Positions 32,943 through 42,928 are shown, counted from the first letter of the stretch. The stretch is DNA of 64,000 bases from Haloterrigena sp. KLK7 (GCF_037914945.1 NZ_CP149787.1:3162001-3226000), one strand, 5' to 3'. The notes: generated by a model not told the origin, from the sequence alone. Program-made: numbers and translations.

Positions 32943-35225
32943 TTACTCGTCGGCCGCCGGGAGCACCACCGAGAACGTCGACCCCTCGCCGGGCGTCGAC
33001 TCGACGCGGATCTCGCCGTCGTGGCGCTCGACGATCCGCTGGCAGAGCGCGAGCCCGATTCCGGTCCCGTCGTACTCCTCGCGGCTGTGCAGGCGCTCGA
33101 ACACCTCGAAAATTCGCTCCTGATCCGCCGACTCGATTCCCATGCCCTCGTCGCTGACCGAGACGACCCACCGGCCGGGGTCTCGAGGGCCGTCCGCGCG
33201 GTCGTCGGACTCCCGTTCGGCCGCGACGTGAATTCGCGGCGGGTCGTCGCCGCTGTACTCGATCGCGTTCGACAACAGGTTCTGGAACACCTGCCGCAAC
33301 TGGCTGGCGTCACCTCGGACGCGGGGCAGCGAGTCGACGGTCACCGCGGCGTCGGACTCGGCGATCGGGAGCCGGAGGTCCTCGCGGACGTCCGCGAGGA
33401 CCGCTTCGAGGTCGACCGGCTCCAGCGGGTCACCGCGGGTCTCGACGCGGGAGTACGTCAGCAGGGCGTCGATCATCTCGCGCATGCGGTCGGCGCCGTC
33501 GATCGCGTACTCGAGGAACTCCTCGCCGTCGGCATCGAGCGCGTCGCCGTAGCGGGATTCGATCAGTTGCAGGTAGCTCGAGACCATCCGCAGGGGCTCC
33601 TGGAGGTCGTGACTGGCGGCGTAGGCGAACTGTTCGAGCCGCTCGTTGGACTCCTCGAGTCGGTCGATCGTCTCCTCGAGGCGGCGCTGATACTCCTTGC
33701 GCTCGGTGATATCCTGAGCCATCGTCATGCCGGCGAAGACGTCGCCGCGGTCGTCGGTGATCGGCACCGCGTGGAGCACCCACTCCCGGCCCGCGTAGGA
33801 GACGTCGACCGACCGTTCCTCCCCCTCTAGCGTCCCGAGAACCGCCGGTTCGAGCGCGTCGCAGAGCGCCGCGGGCCAGACGTCGTAGAAGCTCTCGCCC
33901 TCGAGATCGGCGGGCTCGACGGGGATGTCCGCGAACCCTTGGCCGGCCGCCAGCGTGTACTCGAGGTCGTGATCGAACAGCGTCACGAGGCCGTTCGGGA
34001 AGTGCTCGGCTAAGGTCCGGTGGCGCTGTTCGGACTCGCGAAGCCGGCGCTCTCGCCGACGGCGATCGGTGACGTCGCGGGCCATCGCGAGGACGTAGCC
34101 GCGATCGAGTTCGACGTAGGTCGCGTTGACCTCGACGGGGAACGTCGTCCCGTCGCGGCGCCTGTGGATGCCGTCGAACGTCGTCCGTCCCTCCGCTCGG
34201 AGGTCGTCGACGAACGATCGCCACTCGGCCGGGTCAGAGAGATCGTCTTGGAAATCGATCACCGACCGGTCGAGCAGGCCCTCGCGGGAGTAGTCGAGCT
34301 TGCGACAGGCCGTATCGTTGACGTCGAGGACGTCGCCCGTCCCCGGATCGAAGACGAAGACGCTGTCCGTCGAGTGGTCGATCAGGGTCTGAAACAACTC
34401 GAGGTCGCGCTCGCGCTCCTTGCGCTCGCTGATGTCCCGGACGACGCAGACCAGCCCGCCGTCCTCGGTCTCGGTCAGCGAGTGCTGTTCCGGAAACGTC
34501 GTTCCGTCGGCGCGCAGCCCGGTCGTCTGGCCCCGCCAGTGGCCCGCCTCGTGGACCTCGGGGAGGATCTCCTCGTGGACCTGATCGGTCTCGTCGTCCG
34601 GATAGATGGTCTCCCAGTGCCGGCCGAGCATCTCCTCGCGCTCGTAGCCGTAGTTGTCGGCGTACACCTGGTTGACGTAGGTGAACTCCCCGTTCTCGTC
34701 GAGGAGGCTGATCCCCTCCTGGGCGGTCTCGAGCGCGGTGTAGGTCCGTCTGGCGTCCAGTTCGGACCGATACCGGCTCACGGCCGCCTCGATCCGGTCG
34801 GACACGTCGGCCCCGCTCTCTCCGCCGTCGCCGCGCGGAACGTAGTCGGTGATCCCCGCCGAGATCGCACGGCTCGCCAGCTTCTCGCTTCCCGCCTCGG
34901 TCAGCATGAACACCGGGAGTTTGGGGTCGCGTTCCCGGATCGATCGCAGGAGATCGAGCCCGGTCGTCTCGCCGAGATCGGACTCGGTGACGACGCAGTC
35001 GACCGCCTCGAGCGACTCGAGGACGGCCGCGCTCGACTCGGCCGTTCGAACGGTCAGCTCGGTATCGGCCTCACAATCGCGCAACTCCGCGGGGATTCCC
35101 CGCTCGGCGTCGTCGAAGCCGACACAGCAGACGCGGATCGCCGCCGTCTGAGGGCCGCGTATTGGCGACGATTCGGGTCGGTCGGGGACGGTTCCGTCCG
35201 GTCCGGAGGGCGGTTGACTGGTCAT
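32943..35225 (-). CDS. PAS-domain sensor histidine kinase with altered receiver
   Basis: A 760-residue soluble kinase: receiver-like domain (about 28-145), three PAS domains (about 155-275, 280-400, 405-525), HisKA with the phospho-His in YAASHDLQEPLRMVSSY, and HATPase with NLLSNAIEYS, DEGMGIE and GTGIGLALCQ. In the receiver the expected V-V-S-D-Y-D-L is V-V-T-E-S-D-L, so Glu replaces the phospho-acceptor. The start MTSQPPS at 35225 removes an Arg-rich 69-residue extension. No membrane helix, so it senses cytoplasmic signals. No cognate regulator is adjacent. Confidence 0.92.
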   Translation of the reverse strand: MTSQPPSGPDGTVPDRPESSPIRGPQTAAIRVCCVGFDDAERGIPAELRDCEADTELTVRTAESSAAVLESLEAVDCVVTESDLGETTGLDLLRSIRERDPKLPVFMLTEAGSEKLASRAISAGITDYVPRGDGGESGADVSDRIEAAVSRYRSELDARRTYTALETAQEGISLLDENGEFTYVNQVYADNYGYEREEMLGRHWETIYPDDETDQVHEEILPEVHEAGHWRGQTTGLRADGTTFPEQHSLTETEDGGLVCVVRDISERKERERDLELFQTLIDHSTDSVFVFDPGTGDVLDVNDTACRKLDYSREGLLDRSVIDFQDDLSDPAEWRSFVDDLRAEGRTTFDGIHRRRDGTTFPVEVNATYVELDRGYVLAMARDVTDRRRRERRLRESEQRHRTLAEHFPNGLVTLFDHDLEYTLAAGQGFADIPVEPADLEGESFYDVWPAALCDALEPAVLGTLEGEERSVDVSYAGREWVLHAVPITDDRGDVFAGMTMAQDITERKEYQRRLEETIDRLEESNERLEQFAYAASHDLQEPLRMVSSYLQLIESRYGDALDADGEEFLEYAIDGADRMREMIDALLTYSRVETRGDPLEPVDLEAVLADVREDLRLPIAESDAAVTVDSLPRVRGDASQLRQVFQNLLSNAIEYSGDDPPRIHVAAERESDDRADGPRDPGRWVVSVSDEGMGIESADQERIFEVFERLHSREEYDGTGIGLALCQRIVERHDGEIRVESTPGEGSTFSVVLPAADE

Positions 35226-35335
35226 GTGAAATGCGGAGAGGGGGAGGTCATTCGAGCGATACCGACTGAATGCACGTGATCGCTCGAAGAGACGGAGGCA
35301 AATAACGGTTCTGGGACCGAACTCCGCGCGGGACG

Positions 35336-36295
35336 CTACCGGCGGAGTCGGGCCACGAGATCCCCGTCTTCGCCCCTTTCGAGGTCGACTAGGCCGTCCG
35401 ACTCGAGGTCGGTGAGCAGGCCCGTGAGCCACTCGCGACCGTACTCGCCGTCGGGCGCGTAGTCGACCCGGATGCGGTGGCCGAGCGTGTCCAACTCGAG
35501 TTCGTCGTACTCGCGCAGCGTCCCGATCACGCGACCGCGGAACTGCCGGCGACTCCCCTCGAAGGACGGCTGGGTGGGGACGTCGGGGGCGGTGAAGTCG
35601 CCGCTGGCGTAGGCGTCACACCACTCGCGCCACGGACAGCCGACTTCGTCGCACTTCGGGGTCTGCGTACAGGCGACGCCACCGAGTTCCATGATCGCGT
35701 TGTTCCAGACGCGGGACTCACCGTCGGGCATGAGTTCGCTCGCCGCGTCCTCGAAGGCCGCGTCGTCGTCCGGCACCGAAAACGCGCGGTAGGCGACCCG
35801 CTTGACGTTCGTGTCGACGACCGCGTCGCCGTTGTTGAATGCGAAACTCGCCACGGCGTTGGCGGTGTACGGGCCGACGCCCATGAGTTCCTGCAGTTCG
35901 TCGGGCGTTTCGGGGAAGTCACCGTCGTACTCCTTCTCGACCTGTCCCGCGGCCTCGTGGAGGTACTTCGCGCGGTTGTTGTAGCCGAGACTGTGGTCCG
36001 TCCAGAACCCGACCACGTCGGCCCGGTCGGCGGCCGCGAGATCCGTTGTCGTCGGCCAGCGCTCGAGGAACGCCTCCCAGGCCTCGACGACGCGATCCAG
36101 TTGCGTCTGCTGGCTCATCACCTCGCTGACGAGGATCTCGTAGGGGTCGTCGGTCCGCCGCCACGGGAACTCGCGGTGGTCGTCCTCGTACCACGCGATC
36201 AGGGCCCCGCGGACGGCCTCGAGGTCGTCGGGGAGCGACCAGTCCCCGTCGCCCGCACCCGAACCGGCGTCGGCATCGTCGTCGCTCTCACTCAT
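35336..36295 (-). CDS. mutY: A/G-specific adenine glycosylase
   Basis: A 319-residue HhH-GPD base-excision enzyme that removes adenine paired with 8-oxoguanine. The catalytic Glu lies in PYEILVSEVMSQQTQLDRV, the helix-hairpin-helix in LMGVGPYTANAVASFAF and the catalytic Asp in VVDTNVKRV. Four Cys follow for an iron-sulfur cluster, spaced C-x5-C-x4-C-x5-C (CTQTPKCDEVGCPWREWC) rather than the usual C-x6-C-x2-C-x5-C. The C-terminal MutT-like domain is short or absent and a wHTH-like tail ends the protein. The start MSESDDDADAG follows an acidic haloarchaeal pattern. Confidence 0.9.
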   Translation of the reverse strand: MSESDDDADAGSGAGDGDWSLPDDLEAVRGALIAWYEDDHREFPWRRTDDPYEILVSEVMSQQTQLDRVVEAWEAFLERWPTTTDLAAADRADVVGFWTDHSLGYNNRAKYLHEAAGQVEKEYDGDFPETPDELQELMGVGPYTANAVASFAFNNGDAVVDTNVKRVAYRAFSVPDDDAAFEDAASELMPDGESRVWNNAIMELGGVACTQTPKCDEVGCPWREWCDAYASGDFTAPDVPTQPSFEGSRRQFRGRVIGTLREYDELELDTLGHRIRVDYAPDGEYGREWLTGLLTDLESDGLVDLERGEDGDLVARLRR

Positions 36296-36682
36296 CGGTT
36301 GACCTAGCGACCCGCCGGTCTTACTGGTGGCGGTTCGGAATCGGTTCCGATGGCGAACCGACATCTCTCACCTCGCTCGTCCAGCGAGCCAGTGCAGTGG
36401 CGCACGCTGTCAGTCGCCCGAACGAACGTGAGGGCGACCGACGAACCCGTGCGAGGGATGAGCGAAGAAGCAACGCGACTGAGCGAATCGGCTGGGGAGG
36501 ACGTGGAAGTCCCCGTTGCCACGGTAGCAGCGTGTTCGTCGCGGACCTCTCGAGTGCGCGTATCGGCCGCGTGTCGCCAGCTATGCCGTGACAGATATCC
36601 GATACTGCGATTCCGCTACCGACGATTCGAACGGCGAGTCGACCACGAAAGCCCTATCCCGTCGGCTCGAGTCCCCTCCCGT
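36296..36682. other. Intergenic region without a gene
   Basis: About 390 bases. An open + strand frame runs through it into the next gene but has Arg/Ser-rich, non-conserved character. It contains short repeats such as cgaacgaacgtgagggcgaccgacgaac and the string ggctggggaggacgtggaag, which resemble haloarchaeal dispersed intergenic repeats; that resemblance is only an impression. Confidence 0.3.
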
Positions 36683-37006
36683 ATGAGCCTCGACGATCTC
36701 AACGACGACGTGACGGACGCCTACGGCGCGCTGGACGATGACCTCACCGTCTCGCTCGACCGGGAGACGCGCAACGAACTCGCCTTACTCGAGACCGCCC
36801 TCGAGCCCGACGAGACGGACGAACTCGTCCGGCGAGCGATCCACATGCTCTTCCAGTCGACTATCGATACCGGAAAGCTGGACTTCCAGCTGCGAACGGC
36901 CTACGACGTCACCTACGACGAGTACCTCTCGGGGATGACCTTCGAGGAGATGACCGGCGCGGATCAGTACCCGGCGATGGACGACGAGCGGCGCTATCAG
37001 TTCTAA
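36683..37006 (+). CDS. Haloarchaeal hypothetical protein
   Basis: A 107-residue acidic, helical protein (LDRETRNELALLETALEPDETDELVRRAIHMLFQST), followed by a tail rich in Tyr and Met (YDVTYDEYLSGMTFEEMTGA). The first half recalls ribbon-helix-helix-associated helices and might dimerise. No family recognised. ATG 36683 lies six codons before the conserved-looking segment and follows a region without coding character. Confidence 0.6.
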   Translation: MSLDDLNDDVTDAYGALDDDLTVSLDRETRNELALLETALEPDETDELVRRAIHMLFQSTIDTGKLDFQLRTAYDVTYDEYLSGMTFEEMTGADQYPAMDDERRYQF

Positions 37007-37078
37007 TCGGGGGTCGAATCCCGCAGCCGACGCGACACGCTGCGGTTCGAATCGATCGCACCGGAGAACGATCTCTCC

Positions 37079-37537
37079 TTAGAGTCGATCGGTCCGGTTC
37101 GGGAGCCGTGCGGTCGCGAGCCAGAACTCGGCGACTCGCTCCATCGTCTCGGTGAGCGCCGCGGGATCTGACGGCGTCGGCAGGACGGCGTTGGCACCCC
37201 GGACGTAGGCCTCGGTGACGACATCGTCGTCGGGCGCGTCGGCGGTCGCGACGACCGGGATCCGCGCGAGTTCCGTCTGCTCGGCCGTCCGCTCGAGCAC
37301 GTCGAGTCCGTCTGGACCCGGCTCCGGAAGCTCCAGCCGGAGGACGACGAGACAGGGGGCCGGCGCGTCGGCGTACTCGTCGCGTCCCTCGAGAAAGGCG
37401 AGCGCCGCGTCCCCGTCCGAGACCGCGTGAATGGCAGTCGAGCCCCCGCCCGAAAACGCGTCGCTCGTGAGGCGAGTGCGCTCGTCGGACGGCTCGACGA
37501 GCAACACGTCGGCCGCGGATGCGCTTCGATCGATCAT
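37079..37537 (-). CDS. Degenerate response-regulator receiver protein
   Basis: A 152-residue stand-alone receiver fold. The strand-loop order is kept (VLLVEPSDERTRL; CLVVLRLELPEPGPDGLDVLERTAEQTELARIPVVATAD; GANAVLPTPSDPAALTETM). However, the phospho-acceptor Asp is replaced (VVLRLELP instead of VVLLDLNLP), the acidic pair is EP, and the switch Lys is Thr (LPTP). It therefore cannot be phosphorylated in the usual way and may act as a constitutive partner. A 56-residue His-rich reading frame overlaps its start by four bases. Confidence 0.8.
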   Translation of the reverse strand: MIDRSASAADVLLVEPSDERTRLTSDAFSGGGSTAIHAVSDGDAALAFLEGRDEYADAPAPCLVVLRLELPEPGPDGLDVLERTAEQTELARIPVVATADAPDDDVVTEAYVRGANAVLPTPSDPAALTETMERVAEFWLATARLPNRTDRL

Positions 37538-37704
37538 CGGGTCCGGTCACCTCGAGCCCGTCGTCCGTCTCGCCGCTCGCTCTCGGCCGTCGACGGGACC
37601 GGGCGCTCGAGGCTGATCTCCCGTTCCCGATAGCGCCGGTCGACACGACGGTGCCGGTGCTGGTGCTGGTGCTCGTGCACGCCGATTCGGGGTGAGGCAG
37701 TCAT
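37534..37704 (-). CDS. Possible small His/Arg-rich protein
   Basis: A 56-codon frame begins with an ATG at 37704 and ends with TGA overlapping the ATG of the pseudo-receiver (ATGA). It contains HEHQHQHRHRR, then Arg-rich sequence. The overlap hints at translational coupling and the His run could bind metal. The high Arg content is unusual for a haloarchaeal protein, so it may be only the 5' leader of the next gene. Confidence 0.3.
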   Translation of the reverse strand: MTASPRIGVHEHQHQHRHRRVDRRYREREISLERPVPSTAESERRDGRRARGDRTR

Positions 37705-37814
37705 GCTAATTCCGGTCGGTAGCCACCGCTGGGAAACGCGTCCGCCTCGAGTCGCGGACGAGCGACGACGGGCAGTCGACGGCCGGCGATCGCGACCGAT
37801 TAGCGCGGGAGCCG

Positions 37815-39719
37815 TCAATCGTCGATCGGCGCCGCACTCGAGAGCGCTTCGTCGATCTCCGCGTCCTCCATCTTCTCGACTAAGGCGTCGATGACGTCCT
37901 CGCGTTTGCCCTTGACGAACTTGATCGAGCCGACGACGAGGTGGCCGCCGCCGGAGACGCCGCCGCCGGGGACCTCCTCCTCGAGTTCCGAGACCATGTT
38001 CGGAATGTCCAGTCGAACGCCGTCACTGCGGAGGACGGCGAAGTCCGGACCGTAGCCGACCGTGATCACCGGATCGCCGGTCTCCTCGATCTTGCGGTCG
38101 TGGATCTCGCCCGTGGTCTTGCCCGGCGCGGGGTAGGTAAAGCGGTGGGCGTAGTTCTCGACGTCGATCCGGTAGAGGTGGGCGCCGTTGTCCAGGTCCT
38201 CGTGCTCTAAGTGGGGCATCGCCGCGTCGAGTTGCTCGTCGACCTCCTCGCGGGCGCGGTCGGCGAAGAACTCGACGAGTTCGCGGTGGCGCCCCTCGTC
38301 GTCGGAGTCGATCTGGAGCAGGTCCTGAATCAGCTGGTCACCGGAGTTGTAGCGCAGCCAGAAGGCCGCGTAGTCCAGCGCCTCGCTCAAATCCTGCAGT
38401 CGATCCTCGTCGTAGCCCTCCTCGGAAGCGAGCTCGAGGTAGTCCTCCATCGCGTCGGCCTTCGAGCGGTCCGAGAGGCCCGCGACGGCGGGGACGTGTC
38501 GGAGTTCGTCGCCGAGGTCGGGGTAGATCATCCGCGCGAGTTCGACGCAGCACATCCCCGTCGTGATCCGGTAGTCCTCGTCGTGGAGGTAGGGGTTGAC
38601 GTGGGCGTCGAGCAAGTCCTCGACGGCGTCGGGATCGGGGTGGTGGTGGTCGACGACCGCGATCGGGATGTCGTAGTGGGCCAGCGTCTCGTAGGCCGGG
38701 ACGTCCTCGGCCGTCGAGCCGTTGTCAAGCATGAGCAGGAGGGGAAGCTGCTGGCCGTGTTTCTCGCGGTCCTCGAGGGCGAAGTTGAGGTCCCGCGTGG
38801 CGTCTTCCATCTCGTAGAACGGCGCCTTCGCGGGCAGGCGCTTGATGAGGTGGCGCGGCGCGTTCTCGTCCTCGTGGACGTCCGCGATGAATCGCTCGAG
38901 GGCGATCTGGACGGGCACTGCGGCGCACATGCCGTCGCCGTCGGCGTGGTGGCGCACCCGGATGGGCCGTCCCTCGAGGACGGTCCGACGGAGCAGTTTC
39001 GCGACCTCCCGCAGGTTCGGCCGCAGTTTCTCGAAGGCGGGCCAGTCGATCAGCGGCTCGACGTCGTGGGGCTCGGCGCGGGCCTCGAGGGCGTCCTCGA
39101 GCCGTTCGCGGGCCGCGTCGGCGTCCTCGCCCTCGAGGTTCGAGAGGCCGTCGACCTCGATCTGGATCGAGCCCTCGCGGCGCTCGGGCGTGCCGGTCAC
39201 GCGGACGACGTCGCCGACCTCGACGGAGGGGTAGGCGCGGACGCCGGCCTCCTCGAAGGCGGCACAGGGGACGACGCCGTACTCGTCGGCGACGTGGAAG
39301 ATCGTCGGCCCGGCGGTCTGTTTGACCTGGACGATCTTGCCCTCCAGGTGGATCTGGTCGCCGATGTTCGACTTGAGGCGGTCGGTTCCGGTGAGGGCGT
39401 AGTCGTGGGCGACGTTCTGGAGCGTGTACTCCTCGACGTCGACCGGTTCGAAGGCCATGTCACCGTTGTCGCGGACGCTCTCGAGTTCGACGACGAGTTC
39501 GTCGCCGACGGCGTAGGTGCCCTCGAGGACCGACTCGTGGACGAGCCCGGAGACGGAATCGGAGAGATCGACGAAGACGCCGTAATCGACGATACCGTTG
39601 ATTTCGGCGAGATACGGTCGGTTTCGCTCTACATCTTCTGCCGTACACTCGGCAGCGAGATCGTAGACGACGGAATCCCCGTCATCTGCGCCGGGTTCCC
39701 CGGCGGACTCACGTGTCAT
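37815..39719 (-). CDS. RecJ-like DHH phosphoesterase with OB-fold domains
   Basis: A 634-residue protein. An S1-like OB fold (INGIVDYGVFVDLSDSVSGLVHESVL) lies at residues 30-95, then a tRNA-anticodon-type OB fold (about 110-195). The DHH domain (about 240-480) has RVRHHADGDGMCAAVP, LLMLDNGS and AVVDHHHPDPD metal motifs, and a DHHA1-like C terminus ends with EEVPGGGVSGGGHLVVGSIKF. Archaeal RecJ-like proteins degrade single-stranded nucleic acids and associate with GINS/CMG or RNA decay. The start at 39719 removes a 14-residue extension. Confidence 0.9.
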   Translation of the reverse strand: MTRESAGEPGADDGDSVVYDLAAECTAEDVERNRPYLAEINGIVDYGVFVDLSDSVSGLVHESVLEGTYAVGDELVVELESVRDNGDMAFEPVDVEEYTLQNVAHDYALTGTDRLKSNIGDQIHLEGKIVQVKQTAGPTIFHVADEYGVVPCAAFEEAGVRAYPSVEVGDVVRVTGTPERREGSIQIEVDGLSNLEGEDADAARERLEDALEARAEPHDVEPLIDWPAFEKLRPNLREVAKLLRRTVLEGRPIRVRHHADGDGMCAAVPVQIALERFIADVHEDENAPRHLIKRLPAKAPFYEMEDATRDLNFALEDREKHGQQLPLLLMLDNGSTAEDVPAYETLAHYDIPIAVVDHHHPDPDAVEDLLDAHVNPYLHDEDYRITTGMCCVELARMIYPDLGDELRHVPAVAGLSDRSKADAMEDYLELASEEGYDEDRLQDLSEALDYAAFWLRYNSGDQLIQDLLQIDSDDEGRHRELVEFFADRAREEVDEQLDAAMPHLEHEDLDNGAHLYRIDVENYAHRFTYPAPGKTTGEIHDRKIEETGDPVITVGYGPDFAVLRSDGVRLDIPNMVSELEEEVPGGGVSGGGHLVVGSIKFVKGKREDVIDALVEKMEDAEIDEALSSAAPIDD

Positions 39720-39959
39720 CTTGAACCGTAGTTTGAGCCGGTCGCGTATAACCCTTGTCAAGAAGCGATACGCCGGCTCGAGAACAGTTCCGGCGAGACG
39801 TCACTCACCGAGACGCGTCGAGTATCGGCCGTCAGCTGTGTTACAACGATCTTACTCGCCGATCCGGAACGAGTTACTACCAGCAGATAATGGCACAGTT
39901 CCGATATTTGTCGGTGCCTATGGGATCGCGTTCAGCGTCGGCAAGTCGGGCCGATCCCG

Positions 39960-42212
39960 CTACTCGCCCTGTGCGTCGACCGTCGCGACGGCCGCGAGGT
40001 TCACGATGTCGCTGACCTCGTCGTCGCGCTGGAGGACGTGGACCGGACGATCCATCCCGACCAGCATCGGACCGATCGCCTCGGCGCCGCCCAGCCGCTG
40101 GAGCAGCTTGTAGCAGACGTTGCCCGCCTCGAGGTTGGGGAGGACGAGCACGTTCGCGGGCTCGTCGAGCTCGGCGAACTCGTAGTTGTCCTCGAGTAAC
40201 TCCTCGACGACGGCGGTGTCGGCCTGCATCTCGCCGTCGACCGGGAAGTCGACGTCGGGGTCCTCGCGGAGTCGCTGCGCCGCCCGTCGGGGCTTTCGTG
40301 TCCCCTCGTTGTCGACGCTGCCGAAGTCCGAGTACGACAGGAGGGCGGCGCGGGGCTCGACGTTGAACCGCCTCGCGAGGTCGGCCGTGTGGCGCGTGAT
40401 CTCGGCCAGCACGTCCTCGTCGGGGTCCTGGTTGACCGTCGCGTCGGCGAGGAAGACGACCCGATTTTTGAACGTCAGCATGTAGACGCCCGCCGCGTAG
40501 TCGGTGTCGGGCGCCGTGCCGACCACCTGCAGCGGCGGCCGCAGCGCGGACGGATAGTGGTTCGTGAGCCCGGTGAGCATCGCGTCGGCGTCGCCCTGAT
40601 CGACCATCACCGACGCGAAGTAGTCGCTGTCCCGAATCCGCTCTCGCGCCTCGGTTCTCGTCACGCCCTTGCGCCGGCGGCGCTCGTAGAGCGCCTCGGC
40701 GTACTCCTCGTAGTCGCCGGTTTCCGGATCGACCACCTCGGGGTCGAACTCGAGCCCGAGATCGGCGACGGTAGCCCTGATCTCCTCGGCGTCGCCGATC
40801 AGCACCGGTCGCGCGAGGTCGCGGTCCTCGAGCTGGGCCGCCGCCCGGACGATCTTCTCGTTTTCCCCCTCGGCCAGCGCGAGCCGCTTCGGGTCGTTCT
40901 TGGCCTTGTTGAACACGGTCCGCATCATCTCGCGGGACTTGCCCAGCCGCGCCTCGAGGTCCTCGACGTAGGTATCGAGATCGAGGGCGGTGCGAGCGGC
41001 GCCGCTCTCGACCGCGGCGCGGGCGACCGCTGGCGCGACCTCGAAGAGCACGCGCGGATCGAGGGGCTTCGGAATGATGTACTCGGGGCCGAACTGCAGC
41101 GGCTGGTCGCCGTAGGCCTTGCGGACGGCGTCGGGAACGTCCGTCCGCGCGAGGTCGGCGATGGCCTCCGCGGCGGCGACCTTCATCTCCTCGTTGATCT
41201 CGCTGGCCCGAACGTCGAGCGCGCCGCGGAAGATGAAGGGGAATCCGAGGACGTTGTTGACCTGGTTCGGGTAGTCCGAGCGCCCGGTCGCCATGATGAC
41301 CGTATCGTCTCGGGCGTTCTTCGCGGTCTCGTAGTCGATCTCCGGATCGGGGTTGGCCATCGCGAAGATGATCGGATTCGAGGCCATGGACCGCACCATC
41401 TCCGCGTCGACGATGCCGCCGACGGAGAGGCCGACGAAGACGTCCGCGTCCACCATCGCGTCGGCGACGCCGCCCTCGGGAACGTCGCGAGCGAACTCGC
41501 GGCTGTAGGGGTCGAGATCACCGGCTTCGGCCCGCTCGGTCGTCAGGATGCCGTCGATGTCGACCATCGTGATGTTCTCTTTCCGGACGCCCAGCGAGAC
41601 GAAGAACCGGGCCGTCGCGAGGGCCGCCGCGCCCGCGCCCGCGAACGTGACCGAGAGCTCGGAGAGGTCCTTGTCGGCGATGTCGACGGCGTTGAGCAGG
41701 GCGGCGCCGGAGATGATCGCGGTACCGTGCTGGTCGTCGTGGAAGACCGGAACGTCCATCCGGTCGCGCAGGCGCTCCTCGATCTCGAAGCAGGCGGGCG
41801 CCGCGATGTCCTCGATGTTGACGCCGCCGAACGTCGGCTCCATCGCCGCGACCGACTCGACGAAGGCGTCGACGTCGTCGTGATCGAGTTCGATGTCGAA
41901 GACGTCGATGTCGGCGAAGCGCTTGAACAGGACGCCCTTCCCCTCCATGACGGGTTTCGAGGCCTGCGCGCCGATGTCGCCTAAGCCGAGGACGGCGGAG
42001 CCGTTCGAGACGACGCCCACGAGGTTACCCTTCGACGTGTACTGGTAGGCGTCGTCCTCGTCGTCGGCGATCTCGCGACACGGCGCGGCGACGCCGGGCG
42101 AGTACGCCAGCGAGAGGTCCCGCTGGGTGCTCGTCGACTTCGTCGTGCGGATCTCGATCTTGCCGGGCGGCTCTTCGCGGTGGTACTCGAGCGAATCGTC
42201 GTCTAGTGACAT
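39960..42212 (-). CDS. maeB: NADP-dependent malic enzyme with phosphotransacetylase-like domain
   Basis: A 750-residue two-domain enzyme. Residues 1-420 are malic enzyme: [15 protein letters not shown], then [39 protein letters not shown], the NAD(P) loop [15 protein letters not shown] and VGLSVGG. Residues 430-750 are a phosphate-acetyltransferase-like domain ([43 protein letters not shown]). It converts malate to pyruvate, CO2 and NAD(P)H. The C-terminal part usually serves oligomerisation and acetyl-CoA regulation. The TATA box at 42264-42273 (minus strand) gives a short leader. The ATG at 42212 is chosen over the 40-residue extension. Confidence 0.94.
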   Translation of the reverse strand: MSLDDDSLEYHREEPPGKIEIRTTKSTSTQRDLSLAYSPGVAAPCREIADDEDDAYQYTSKGNLVGVVSNGSAVLGLGDIGAQASKPVMEGKGVLFKRFADIDVFDIELDHDDVDAFVESVAAMEPTFGGVNIEDIAAPACFEIEERLRDRMDVPVFHDDQHGTAIISGAALLNAVDIADKDLSELSVTFAGAGAAALATARFFVSLGVRKENITMVDIDGILTTERAEAGDLDPYSREFARDVPEGGVADAMVDADVFVGLSVGGIVDAEMVRSMASNPIIFAMANPDPEIDYETAKNARDDTVIMATGRSDYPNQVNNVLGFPFIFRGALDVRASEINEEMKVAAAEAIADLARTDVPDAVRKAYGDQPLQFGPEYIIPKPLDPRVLFEVAPAVARAAVESGAARTALDLDTYVEDLEARLGKSREMMRTVFNKAKNDPKRLALAEGENEKIVRAAAQLEDRDLARPVLIGDAEEIRATVADLGLEFDPEVVDPETGDYEEYAEALYERRRRKGVTRTEARERIRDSDYFASVMVDQGDADAMLTGLTNHYPSALRPPLQVVGTAPDTDYAAGVYMLTFKNRVVFLADATVNQDPDEDVLAEITRHTADLARRFNVEPRAALLSYSDFGSVDNEGTRKPRRAAQRLREDPDVDFPVDGEMQADTAVVEELLEDNYEFAELDEPANVLVLPNLEAGNVCYKLLQRLGGAEAIGPMLVGMDRPVHVLQRDDEVSDIVNLAAVATVDAQGE

Positions 42213-42263
42213 AAATGAGAATATGGATAGCCGCCGGAAAAACAGTACGCTAGTAGAGATAGG

Positions 42264-42273
42264 AAATATATAC
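42264..42273 (-). promoter_or_regulatory. TATA-like box of maeB
   Basis: AAATATATAC (read on the + strand) is the strongest AT-rich box between the divergent maeB and JAMM genes, and gives a leader of about 28 bases to maeB. Confidence 0.5.
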
Positions 42274-42398
42274 ACACCTAGTTGATGTCCAATATACATC
42301 ATTAACGACCGGGATAGACCGGTGGGAGGCACCGCAGTCGTCGACCTGACTCCGCCGCAGGTTCGTCGCGTCGACCGTCGCCGAGACGACCATCGGAA

Positions 42399-42406
42399 CG
42401 TTTAGC
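42399..42406 (+). promoter_or_regulatory. TATA-like box of the JAMM gene
   Basis: CGTTTAGC is centred about 28 bases before the ATG at 42431, consistent with leaderless transcription. Confidence 0.45.
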
Positions 42407-42430
42407 AACCGCAAGCACGCAGGTCGTGTC

Positions 42431-42928
42431 ATGGGGCTGTTCGACGCGCTGTTTCGCTCGAGTTCGATCCTCGGCATCGCCGAGGAGACCCTCGAGTTCG
42501 CCCTCGAGTCCTCCGAGGCCGCCCATCCCGACGAGTACATGGGATTTCTCCGGGGAACCGAGGCGGATCGACTGGGGCTGGACCGGGACGGACTCGTCAT
42601 CACGGACATTCTCGTGATTCCCGGCACGGAGTCGAACAGCGTCAGCGCGACCGTCAAGACGAACCAGATCCCGAACGACGTGAAGGCGCTCGGCAGCGTC
42701 CACTCCCACCCGAACGGCGTGATCAGGCCGAGCGACGCGGATCTGGAGACGTTCGGTCGGGGCAGCGTCCACGTTATTATCGGCGCCCCGTATCGGCGCT
42801 CGGACTGGCGGGCGTTCGATTCGCAGGGCGAGCCGACCCAACTGAACGTGATCGACGTGGAACTGCCCGAGACCGAGGACTTCTTCGATTTCACGCAGGC
42901 GGATATCGACGACGAACTCCGACGATAG
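42431..42928 (+). CDS. JAMM/MPN+ metalloprotease-like protein
   Basis: A 165-residue protein with a complete JAMM zinc site. Glu lies in EYMGFLRG near residue 36, and GSVHSHPNGVIRPSDADLETF near residue 88 supplies His-x-His, Ser and Asp. JAMM enzymes of archaea remove ubiquitin-like SAMP proteins (desampylases); it may be the HvJAMM2 type, whose activity is less clear than HvJAMM1. This attribution is inference. The FAD synthase gene lies 111 bases downstream on the same strand. Confidence 0.88.
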   Translation: MGLFDALFRSSSILGIAEETLEFALESSEAAHPDEYMGFLRGTEADRLGLDRDGLVITDILVIPGTESNSVSATVKTNQIPNDVKALGSVHSHPNGVIRPSDADLETFGRGSVHVIIGAPYRRSDWRAFDSQGEPTQLNVIDVELPETEDFFDFTQADIDDELRR

